NCBI RefSeq assembly: GCF_900107485.1
Contig: NZ_FNQE01000012.1
Span: forward strand, 1 to 64,000
Reading direction: 5' to 3'
Length of the DNA stretch: 64,000 nt
Origin: Proteiniborus ethanoligenes
GTDB lineage: Bacteria > Bacillota > Clostridia > Tissierellales > Proteiniboraceae
The position numbers were made by a program, and so were the translations under genes. Within the stretch, counting starts at the first letter, position 1. Each line of letters starts with the position of its first letter. Shown in pieces: positions 54,683-62,564 of this stretch. The notes under the pieces were generated by a model. That model was not told where the DNA came from, ran no database searches, and worked only from the letters and a program-made list of their open reading frames with translations.

Positions 54683-54711
54683 ATTATAGCATTGTTTATA
54701 TATTTTTACAA
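54683..54711 (-). promoter_or_regulatory. Promoter of the folded leader and Smr operon
   Basis: TTGTAA (54706-54711) and TATAAT (54683-54688) lie on the minus strand with a 17-base spacer. Transcription would start about seven bases later, at the foot of the leader's outer stem. Confidence 0.65.
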
Positions 54712-55177
54712 GCATTTTTTATTTTTTCTCAAATCTGCAGAAAAATCTTCAGTAAAGTTTCAAAATACATACTTACACTAAATTTTTAGTTTTTAATTCA
54801 CCTCGAGTAAATGTAGTTTCAAGTCTATGGTTTCTATGAAATTCAGCTAATTTATAAAGGGACATATCTAAGAGATTAAGTTTTCCTCTTAGACTATTAA
54901 TCAACTTATGCACCTTTTTCTCATTTTAATATATAAAAACTTGACTCGTTAGCCTATTATTTACCTTATTAAATACTTCATCTAAATTTTCTAATATGAA
55001 TGCTCCATATCCTTTCTAATTATATTTGTACTCAAGCTTTCCTATATATGCATAAAACTCTGATTCTTAATCTTCCTCTTGTCATAATGCTGTATTTTCT
55101 ATATTTCAAATTCTCGCCATACTTTCTAAATGCAAAGTTTCCATCTTGTCAATTTATAGTCATCATATAATGTTCGT
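54712..55177. other. Decayed coding sequence, unassigned
   Basis: On the minus strand several short in-frame stretches read like real protein (NSLRGKLNLLDMSLYKLAEF ending near 54790; GYGAFILENLDEVFNKVNN near 54970), but stops and frame changes separate them. This is probably one decayed gene. I cannot name it. No ribosome site or intact frame remains. Confidence 0.35.
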
Positions 55178-55260
55178 TCTATATTTGTACAAACCTACAT
55201 ATATTCATATAGGTGATGCATATGAACAAAGTAACACATTCTTTTTCTAACAAACCTGAT
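55178..55260. repeat. Dispersed repeat, copy 3, cut by an IS21-like element
   Basis: This copy matches the first half of copies 1 and 2 (TTTGTACAAACCTACATAT, AAAGTAACACATTC, CTAACAAACCTGAT) and stops abruptly at 55260, where the IS21-type end TGTTGATTGTCAAG begins. The second half with the terminator hairpin is missing from this site. Confidence 0.7.
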
Positions 55261-56918
55261 TGTTGATTGTCAAGTAAAATTGACCATCTGGCTAATATAT
55301 GTATTTGTCAATTAGAATTGTTTTTGAGTATTCCTCAATTTCTGTAGCCTCTTTATTTGTATTTGTTAATATGTAATCTTTATTTCTATTGCATAAAAGT
55401 TTTATTTTTTCTGTATTTATCCCTATTGGGCTTATTTTTTCTAAATCCTTAATTATGTTTTCTATTTTATCTAATCCGTATTGTGATATTATTTCTATTA
55501 GCTCTATGAAATCCTTTGGATTTTCTGTATAATATTTATTGTATATTGATTGAAGTCTGGGATTCATTTGTTGCATGGCTGTGCTTGAATGAATTGCCCC
55601 AGGCTTTCTTTTTAGTGTTTTTAGATAATGTTCAATTTTTATATTCCAAGTATGAGCACCATGATTTCTTATATGTTCAGCTACATTAATGTTGTTATGG
55701 TAAATTAATATTCTTTCTGGATATACTTTGGCTGTTACGAATTTGTCTACTAAAGCATCTGGTACTGAATATTTGTTTTCATCTATACTTACTACTGAAT
55801 ATTTACTAACCCTTATTTCAGCTGTCCTAGCAATATCATAACTCGGCATTAACTTTAGTAAATTTGGTAACTCTTCTTTTAAAATATCATTTGGGCTTTT
55901 ATCATCATATTGCTTATATATTTTGCTATTCAATTTATTTAATATTTCTTGTAAATATTTATTAGCTTCATCTAGTGTTTGGAATGAATCCTCTTTGCTA
56001 AAAACTTTTCTTCTTACATATTCAACGCTTTTTTCTACATGGCCCTTTTCATTGCCTCGCCTTGCATTACAGAATCGATATTTAAATCCATAGTAAATTG
56101 ATAATTTCAAAAGTTCTTCAGTTGGCTCTTTCTCTGTCCTGCTTACAAATTTAGCTACTGCTACTTTCATATTGTCATAAACTAGAGTTTTATGAACTCC
56201 ACCAACCCTATTGAAAAATTTTACATGGGAATCTAGGAAACTCTCCATCTTTTGATTTTGGTAGAGATGAGCAAATCTAAAATTTCCTTTTGCAGTTGTA
56301 AATACGGCCATTTGAACTATTTTAGGTTTATTACCTATTGTTAAATTTACATGGCCCCAATCAAACTCAGCTATGTCGCCTAATCCATATTCCTGCCTTA
56401 TATATGCTTCTTTTTCTAAATTTACCTTATCTCTTATGTAGTTACATACAGTTGGATAGCTTATATCGTAACCTTCATCTATTAGACATTCATAAATATC
56501 TATTTTCTTTTTCTGTTGCTTGCTTCTACCCGTTGATTTCTTTAATTCATTTTCTTTGTCAATCTTGTCTGTTATTTCATCAGTTAATTTTACCCTAGTT
56601 CTGCTGCTTGTATCATATTTGGGAGGTGTTACAATGTCTTCGGTTAAAACCAACCTATCTTCATTTGAATCCAATATTGCTTTTCTTTTTTCTTCATATT
56701 GATTAATATATTTTCTAATGGTTTTTCTATCAAATCCAGTTTGCCTATGAATATCCCATTGAGACTTTCCCTCTAAAAAATGTGATATTATTATTTCTTG
56801 CTTGTCCATTAAACTAATCATCCCCTTGCCCCCCTATGAAGTATCATAGGGTTATTTTATATTTCCTCTAGGGGAATTTTCAATTAGAATTTGGGGTAAT
56901 TTTAGATTAGCATAAACA
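55261..56918 (-). mobile_element. IS21-family element carrying istA only
   Basis: The lower end begins TGTTGATTGTCAAGTAAAA and TTGACCATC. A degenerate inverted match, GGGGTAATTTTAGATTAGCA then TAAACA, ends at 56918. Only istA lies between them, whereas IS21 elements normally carry istA and istB. The istA stop is inside the lower end. No clear target duplication is seen. It may be a deletion derivative that needs an IstB helper in trans. Confidence 0.6.
55292..56821 (-). CDS. istA: IS21-family transposase IstA
   Basis: The 509-aa protein has the IstA layout: an N-terminal helix-turn-helix (ISHFLEGKSQWDIHRQTGFDRKTIRKYI), and an rve-type DDE core with GDIAEFDWGHVNLTIG, LVYDNMKVAV and NARRGNEKGHVEKSVEYVRR. 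A Mu-transposase-like C-terminal beta domain follows (SVDENKYSVPDALVDKFVTAKVY). Length is typical. It appears intact. The downstream istB expected in an IS21 operon is absent; a truncated istB lies upstream instead. Confidence 0.92.
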   Translation of the reverse strand: MISLMDKQEIIISHFLEGKSQWDIHRQTGFDRKTIRKYINQYEEKRKAILDSNEDRLVLTEDIVTPPKYDTSSRTRVKLTDEITDKIDKENELKKSTGRSKQQKKKIDIYECLIDEGYDISYPTVCNYIRDKVNLEKEAYIRQEYGLGDIAEFDWGHVNLTIGNKPKIVQMAVFTTAKGNFRFAHLYQNQKMESFLDSHVKFFNRVGGVHKTLVYDNMKVAVAKFVSRTEKEPTEELLKLSIYYGFKYRFCNARRGNEKGHVEKSVEYVRRKVFSKEDSFQTLDEANKYLQEILNKLNSKIYKQYDDKSPNDILKEELPNLLKLMPSYDIARTAEIRVSKYSVVSIDENKYSVPDALVDKFVTAKVYPERILIYHNNINVAEHIRNHGAHTWNIKIEHYLKTLKRKPGAIHSSTAMQQMNPRLQSIYNKYYTENPKDFIELIEIISQYGLDKIENIIKDLEKISPIGINTEKIKLLCNRNKDYILTNTNKEATEIEEYSKTILIDKYIY

Positions 56919-56965
56919 ATATACTCATAAATTTAATATTTATATATTTCCAGGCGTCAATCTCA

Positions 56966-57025
56966 TGTTTTACATTTAAAATTGACCACCTGGATTAATT
57001 ATTTACGTTTAATTTTGACCACTTA
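56966..57025. repeat. Second IS21-type end with two internal repeats
   Basis: TGTTTTACATTTAAAATTGACC and then ACGTTTAATTTTGACCACTT lie in the same orientation as the end at 55261. Multiple spaced terminal repeats are characteristic of IS21 ends. They mark the right end of a second, truncated element whose body extends to the right. Confidence 0.6.
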
Positions 57026-57028
57026 AAT

Positions 57029-57463
57029 CTAGTTAATATTTATTTGGTATCCATCCTTTACTAAAGCTTGCTTATCAATCTCAATAGTCGCGGAATATCT
57101 ATTTAGTGTAATGTACTTGTTTAGCTCCAATAATTTTTCTTGCATTAGATCTCTGAATAGTAATTCCAGAATATCGTTGCTTCTAGTTGATAGAACTGGG
57201 GTTACAGGATCCATTGGAGTAATCCCTTTACTACATAATTCATCTAAACCCATAAATATTGACTCATCTTGTTTACTAGATTTTATGATTTTTCTATTTT
57301 CCTTATCATAACTATACTCAGGAGATTGCTTAATTCTTGATATTACTCCTCGAGGAGCTTTTATCCCATAGTTTTGTTGAATGTAGTCTATAGCTATTTT
57401 TTCTCCAGACTCATTGAATATATTAACTATTTTCTCATAGTCTTGTTTAGGAACATTTGCCAT
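57029..57463 (-). CDS. 144-aa accessory protein of an IS21-type element
   Basis: It starts immediately after the istB stop (TAG then ATG) and ends just inside the IS21-type end, so it is part of the element. The N-terminal half resembles a small helix-turn-helix protein (FNESGEKIAIDYIQQNYGIK, GVISRIKQSPEY). The C-terminal part (ILELLFRDLMQEKLLELNKYI) is helical. Some IS21 relatives carry a third gene after istB. I do not recognise the family; a DNA-binding helper is likely. Confidence 0.55.
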   Translation of the reverse strand: MANVPKQDYEKIVNIFNESGEKIAIDYIQQNYGIKAPRGVISRIKQSPEYSYDKENRKIIKSSKQDESIFMGLDELCSKGITPMDPVTPVLSTRSNDILELLFRDLMQEKLLELNKYITLNRYSATIEIDKQALVKDGYQININ

Positions 57464-57887
57464 CTATTTATCCTCCTTAGTATCTTTTCGATTACCTTCT
57501 AGATATTTCTCACCTTTGACACGGAAACTGTCGCCTGTTATACTAAGGATATGGCAATGATAAACTAATCTGTCTAGTATTGCGGTTGCTGCTAATTGAC
57601 CTGTAAATACTTCATCCCATCTACTTAGGGGAAGGTTAGTTATAATTATTAGGGAGCTTTTTTCATATCTTTGGCGGATAACTTGGAAAAATATGCTCTC
57701 TTTTTCTTTGTCCATTTTCAAGTAGGATAGTTCGTCTATTATTAACAATTCTACCTTGTTTAAAGCCTTTAAAGTCTGTTTTAGTATGTCTAAATCATTA
57801 AATAAAGATAATCTTAGATCTCGGTACTTGTTATAGAATATTTTCGTAATACTTTCTTGCTCTATTTCATTGGTTAAGTATAACTAA
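57464..57887 (-). pseudogene. istB: 5'-truncated IS21 helper ATPase gene istB
   Basis: The frame retains the C-terminal half of IstB: Walker B ELLIIDELSYLKMDKEK, sensor region SLIIITNLPLSRWDEVF, and AILDRLVYHCHILSITGDSFR. The Walker A half is missing. In-frame sequence continues upstream of the first ATG to about 57887 (DLDILKQTLKALNKVE) and then breaks at a join with a plus-strand gene fragment. The element is dead unless another copy supplies IstB. Confidence 0.8.
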
Positions 57888-58741
57888 TCTATTATAGAGT
57901 TTCTATTCCAGAGTTTTCTCCTGTTGCTTTCCGCGAGAGCCTTGTAAATGCATTTTGCCATAGAGATTATACTATATTAAGATTACTTATCGAAGACGAA
58001 GGAATGACAATTAGTAATCCTGGCGGATCTATTGAAGGAGTTAATCTTAATAACCTATTAACAGTTGAGCCACACGGGCGAAATCCAGCCTTAGCTGATG
58101 CACTAAAAAGAATTGGTTTGGCGGAAAGAACTAGGCAAGGCATATATAGAATTTTTGAAGGTTCTATTATGTACGGGATACCATGCCCCGATTATTCAGA
58201 ATCAACAGACAGGTATGTAAAGTTATTCATTCAACGTGCAAAACCAAATTTAGCTTTTACTAAAATGATTTCAAATGAAGAAAACAGAATGGGGAGATCA
58301 CTACCCATTTATTCTCTTTTGATATTATCTGCTTTGCAAAGTGAGAGAAGACTTGATATTCATAGTATTTCTGAAATAATTAATATTAGTGAAAGTAGAT
58401 CCAAATCAAATGTAGAAAGACTAATTGAAAGCGGGCTTATTGAGACAGTCGGTAGTGGAAAATCTAGGGCATATATTCTGAGTGCAAAAGTATACCGAGA
58501 AAATGATAATGCAGTTGGTTATGTTAGGCAAACAGGAATAGGTAGCATAAAATATGAGGAGTTAGTGCTTAAATTAGCACGAGAACAGAAGGGGATCACT
58601 ACTAGGGATAATGTAATTGAACTATTAAATGTATCAGATTCGCAGGCATATAGAATTCTCAAAAAATTTTACATTACTATTAGGATGCTTAACTCCGATG
58701 GAATATCGAAATCAAACATCCAACTGTGCATAGATATTTAA
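57888..58741 (+). pseudogene. 3' remnant of an AlbA_2/HATPase-type transcriptional regulator
   Basis: The open frame enters at the istB junction with SIPEFSPVAFRESLVNAFCHRDY, the ATPase part of AlbA_2-HATPase_c_4 regulators. It continues through ISNPGGSIEGV and GLAERTRQGIYRIFEGSIMYG to two C-terminal winged helices (DIHSISEIINISESRSKSNV; RDNVIELLNVSDSQAYRIL). The N-terminal AlbA_2 (Schlafen-like) domain is absent, and the extreme C-terminus departs from the family, suggesting a second lesion. An ATG at 58004 could start a 245-aa product, but without a ribosome site. The IS21-type insertion and deletion probably removed the 5' half. Confidence 0.7.
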
Positions 58742-58846
58742 TTAAATTACCTGTCTACTTGACAAGGGTCAGTTCAGATTAAATGCTCTCTTTTCTTATA
58801 ATCTCTTAGTTTTCATTCTAAACAAATGTAGTAATTCATAATTATA

Positions 58847-61072
58847 TTAATTTTTCTTTATTGGATAATAAAGACTGTGTTCACCAAAATAATCTTCCAA
58901 TACTTCTATTTCACTTTCTTCCAAATTTAATTCACTATAAAACATCTCATTAATCTGTACTGCTAAATTACTAATTTCATCATTATGTTGTGTAACATAG
59001 GAATTTTCTACTTCATCTATTTCTTCTATCTCACCTATTCCTTCTTTTTCATATGCATTATCTATACTTACTGCTACTTCCTCTATAATATTAATTTCAG
59101 TATTATTATTTGCTAAATTATCCATAAAAGACAAAAACTTCACTTCCTTAACTGCAATGTTTTTAATAATATCGTGAATTCTTCCTTCTTTATTCATCTT
59201 TTTTGATATAATAACTGGTAGATTTTTAATAACCTCAAGTTTTACAAAATTTAGCTCTTCATCTAATAACTGAGCATACCAAATTAATATTGCACTTTTC
59301 AACCATCCTGTTAGCGACTGCACAGTATATCTTTTTTTATAGGATTCTTTTATTCTTAATAATAAAATAGGTTTATCCAAAATTTTATCTATTATACTCC
59401 ATTTTTCATCGCTATCAATAAAATAACATCCTCCGTTAGGTAATACAATTATAGCTTGACCTGAATAATCTATTAATTCATCATGTTGTAAATCATATTC
59501 ATTAGTTCTTGGACAAGTACATCTTAAGTACGCATATGGTAAGTGAGGTGAAGAATTATCTGAAACTATATAAAGATTACCCGTATCTTTACCATTTCTA
59601 GCTATTCTATAGTTATTATCCACATCTCTATTTGATACAATATCAATATTACATATTTCACCAAGTTTAATTGAGTTGTTTTCAATTTTATTAAAAATAC
59701 TAAACTCAGTTCTGGATTTTTTTAGTTGATCTAGCTCTTTACTTAACCTAGATATTTTTTGACTAAGTACATCGTTAAATTTTGTAAATCTATCTATTAT
59801 TTTATCTTGTCCAATATTCATAATATCTTCTGGAGTGGCCTGCATTATTTTGTTATCCTTATATATATACGCATTATTTTTATAACAATAAATTGGATTT
59901 TTATCTCCATTTAAGTGCATAATAATTATATTTCTATTACCAGCAGGATAGATATTGCTAGCTACACGAAATCCATGGCTATTATATGATATTTCCTTAC
60001 AAATATTATCGATAATTTCAAAACATTCTTTACGTTCTTTCAATATTCCTGTTAAACTTTGATTTTCCTTATCAGTTCCAATTACAATACTTCCATAACC
60101 ATTGTTTAAAACAGCACATGTAGCTTTACATATGTCCAAAAAATTTTCCTCGGTAAAATCTTTAAAAGAAATACTTCTAGGATCATTTATTATTCTAACA
60201 ATTAAATTTCTTACTGCCGGATCGTGAGTAGGGCTTATGCTTTCTAAAGGAGTTAAAAAAGTATTATATAACGATTTAAAGTCTAGTTTCTCCATTTTAA
60301 AATATGTTATAGATAGCCTATTATTGTCTTCTCCATGATAATCAGAACTCTGAATAAACGCTATAGGCTTATTCCTTCTATACTCTTTACTATTATCATA
60401 TATTAATTTCATTTTAACTTCGTTATCAGGATTATTATATGAAATTCCCATTAAATAATCGGATGAAAAAACTTGTGCTCTATAAGTGCCCTTTTGTAGA
60501 TCATTATATATACCTTTTTTACTATCAGAATGAGCTGCTATAGTTATAGCTCCCAGTAATTCAGCTTTTTCTAAAGCTTGTAAAACATCATACCTAGATA
60601 TTCTATCAATGTTTTCTTTACCTTGTAAATCAGTAGTATATCCAGCATCTTCTAGAAATCTCTCGATGTTTTTTATTTCAATTTCAGGGTCAAAGACAAA
60701 CAACAAGTGTATTCCTGGTGAAGCTTCAAATTCAACTCCAGGTAATATTAATATGTCAGTAAACAACTCTAGTATTTGTTCAATTTTGTTGATTTCTTCT
60801 TGAAGCTCGGGAGCCTTGTCTACATGTTTTTTTAAATATTTTAACTCATTTAATTTATCTTCTTTTATTTGTAATAATCTTCGATATCCATCAATAGTGT
60901 TATGATCTGTAATTGCAATAACCCTAACTTTTTTTGTGTGATACGTTTCCAATATTTTAATAAATTCTTCTTCACATTTCTTTCCTTTATAACAGTTTGA
61001 TTCAGGTGTATGAACATGTAAGTCAACTCCAACAAAACCACTTTGTGTATTCAAGTTAATAACATTATTCAT
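58847..61072 (-). CDS. PHP phosphoesterase fused to an AlbA_2 domain
   Basis: The 741-aa protein begins with a PHP domain with its metal-binding motifs: VDLHVHTPES, IAITDHNTIDGY, ILPGVEFEAS, AHSDSKK and SSDYHGEDN (to about residue 260). An AlbA_2/Schlafen-like domain follows (FTEENFLDICKATCAVLNN, GSIVIGTDKENQ). Then comes a coiled coil near residue 430 and a segment like a target-recognition domain (AYLRCTCPRTNEYD, LKSAILIWYAQLLDEEL). The tail is acidic. CAGGAGGCAAAC precedes the ATG at 61072. PHP enzymes hydrolyse phosphoesters, and the fusion looks like a single-gene nuclease-type defence effector; that role is inference. Confidence 0.75.
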   Translation of the reverse strand: MNNVINLNTQSGFVGVDLHVHTPESNCYKGKKCEEEFIKILETYHTKKVRVIAITDHNTIDGYRRLLQIKEDKLNELKYLKKHVDKAPELQEEINKIEQILELFTDILILPGVEFEASPGIHLLFVFDPEIEIKNIERFLEDAGYTTDLQGKENIDRISRYDVLQALEKAELLGAITIAAHSDSKKGIYNDLQKGTYRAQVFSSDYLMGISYNNPDNEVKMKLIYDNSKEYRRNKPIAFIQSSDYHGEDNNRLSITYFKMEKLDFKSLYNTFLTPLESISPTHDPAVRNLIVRIINDPRSISFKDFTEENFLDICKATCAVLNNGYGSIVIGTDKENQSLTGILKERKECFEIIDNICKEISYNSHGFRVASNIYPAGNRNIIIMHLNGDKNPIYCYKNNAYIYKDNKIMQATPEDIMNIGQDKIIDRFTKFNDVLSQKISRLSKELDQLKKSRTEFSIFNKIENNSIKLGEICNIDIVSNRDVDNNYRIARNGKDTGNLYIVSDNSSPHLPYAYLRCTCPRTNEYDLQHDELIDYSGQAIIVLPNGGCYFIDSDEKWSIIDKILDKPILLLRIKESYKKRYTVQSLTGWLKSAILIWYAQLLDEELNFVKLEVIKNLPVIISKKMNKEGRIHDIIKNIAVKEVKFLSFMDNLANNNTEINIIEEVAVSIDNAYEKEGIGEIEEIDEVENSYVTQHNDEISNLAVQINEMFYSELNLEESEIEVLEDYFGEHSLYYPIKKN

Positions 61073-61342
61073 GTTTGCCTCCTGTTCCAAAGTATATATA
61101 TTATTGAACTAATCTTTATTATTTATCTAATTCTACAACTATATTATAAATCCTTTAAAATTCTCCATAAAATGTGATTTGATTTATATTAGTAAGATAT
61201 TAAACTTGCTTGAAATTTTACTTAATATCATATGGAAAATTAGTTCAAGTATTTAAAAGACTGTATATTCTTCATTCTGTTATCGTATATGGAAAGTTGA
61301 CTATTTCTCCATTATTTCATTTTTAGTTAGCTACAATTTAAA

Positions 61343-61502
61343 TTGTTATTTTCATATGCATGCCAAAGTACACCCAACCTTATCCACCTAATGCAAAGTC
61401 TTCTCCTTATGTTGCTTTTCACTATATTAAAACTTCCTATAGGATTATATGTCTCTTTCCCCATAGATATGGAATTATGTATGATATAAAACTTGTACTA
61501 GG
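61343..61502 (-). pseudogene. Decayed second copy of the L,D-transpeptidase 5' region and promoter
   Basis: Minus-strand sequence 61343-61440 aligns with the coding region at about 14150-14260 at roughly three quarters identity. PIGSFNIV matches PIGSFKIV, and a GGCATGCAT...AATAACAA stretch matches the GIHGTNK codons. The promoter part (61471-61502) matches 14571-14602 at 28 of 32. The codons between promoter and PIGSF are deleted, and a 13-base gap lies further on. It is in the same orientation as the intact gene, on the opposite side of the defence island. A plus-strand open frame over it is only its antisense. Confidence 0.75.
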
Positions 61503-61575
61503 GAAATTTATTAAGGTAAGGCTACAGGTATACACTGCCAAATGTTCTGACATCACTTATTTCAAGCTTACGAAT

Positions 61576-62403
61576 TTATAATAACGTAAACCCTATCTCA
61601 TCTAACCATTTAAGAATTTCTCTGCCAACAATTTCTGCACCAGTTTTATTGTCATTGCCTAAGAAATGATTCCCGCCAGGTTTTTCAACAACAGTAATAT
61701 TATGATATGGCAGTAGTTGTTTCCAGAGATGAGCTTGGATTAGATGGACTTCAGTATCATCTGAACCATGTAGTATCAATATTGGTAACTCGACATGTTT
61801 TCTAAAATATGTCCAATTATCATTAAGTTTAATTTCTTGCCAAAAACGAATAAGTGGTCCATCACCACGTGGTTTATTGACCTTTAGTATTTCTTCATAG
61901 GTCATACTTTCAAATTCTTCAACTTCCTCACGAAATTTATTCCATCTATTCTTGTCTTTTGTCATCAGAAGTGCATTATGAATTCGATTGGTACAGAGTC
62001 CACCGAGAATCACAACTCCCTGTGCTTCCTCAAGTGGTAAATGTGGAATATGGAGACTTCCTCCACTCCAACAAAATATAATTCTTGGTTTCTCGCAAGG
62101 CATTTTTTTGAATAACCTATTTAATTGTTCGATTATTACATTATGATCCACTTTCATGTATTCATTCCAATTTATTGATTCATGGTTTACACCGCTGCGA
62201 GTGTAACGTAGGGTGCTCCACCCGCCACTATTCAAAACCTTTGATAATCTTTTGTATAAGGACATACACCCTAATGGATATCTAGAATCGCATTTTGGTA
62301 TATTCCCATCTATGTCCATAGGTGCTGTGCCATGAACTAAAAGAATACTTCCCTTACTTCCTACTCCAACCGGATGATCCCATATTAAAATATCTTCCCC
62401 CAT
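61576..62403 (-). CDS. Alpha/beta hydrolase family protein
   Basis: The 275-aa protein has the alpha/beta hydrolase elements: oxyanion-side SILLVHGTAP, nucleophile elbow FCWSGGSLH (Ser in G-like S-G-G context), acid in LILHGSDDTEVH, and a late PGGNHFLG His. GTGACKIT-type specificity motifs are absent, so the substrate is unknown. TAGGAGGGGGAAA sits before the ATG. It lies just outside the right copy of the duplicated locus, with a long hairpin terminator between it and the ABC transporter gene. Confidence 0.82.
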   Translation of the reverse strand: MGEDILIWDHPVGVGSKGSILLVHGTAPMDIDGNIPKCDSRYPLGCMSLYKRLSKVLNSGGWSTLRYTRSGVNHESINWNEYMKVDHNVIIEQLNRLFKKMPCEKPRIIFCWSGGSLHIPHLPLEEAQGVVILGGLCTNRIHNALLMTKDKNRWNKFREEVEEFESMTYEEILKVNKPRGDGPLIRFWQEIKLNDNWTYFRKHVELPILILHGSDDTEVHLIQAHLWKQLLPYHNITVVEKPGGNHFLGNDNKTGAEIVGREILKWLDEIGFTLL

Positions 62404-62486
62404 TTTCCCCCTCCTAACAATTGGTAATTCTCATCCTCATTTTATCATTTCATGCATAGTCTTTCAACAAATCCCAATTAAATAAA

Positions 62487-62546
62487 GCTTATAATAAAAA
62501 CCAAGCGCAAAAGAATATTGTTAATGCTCCTGTTTTTATTATAAGC
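62487..62546. terminator. Long hairpin downstream of the ABC exporter gene
   Basis: GCTTATAATAAAAAC pairs perfectly with GTTTTTATTATAAGC (15 bp) around a 30-base loop containing a smaller AGC/GCT stem. A and T runs flank it. It can end the minus-strand ABC transporter transcript. The size and perfect arms would also fit a small repetitive element. Confidence 0.6.
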
Positions 62547-62564
62547 CTTTAATTTTAAAATACT

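Noticed and set aside
30607-55260. Dispersed repeat as CRISPR
   Set aside because: There are only three copies, many kilobases apart, each about 165 bp; there are no spacers and no cas genes.
58742-58775. Another IS21-type end at ACTTGACAAG
   Set aside because: Only ten bases match and there is no adjacent TTGACC repeat unit; this is likely chance in AT-rich DNA.
61360-61581. 73-codon plus-strand open frame
   Set aside because: It lies over the decayed L,D-transpeptidase copy on the opposite strand and is its antisense.
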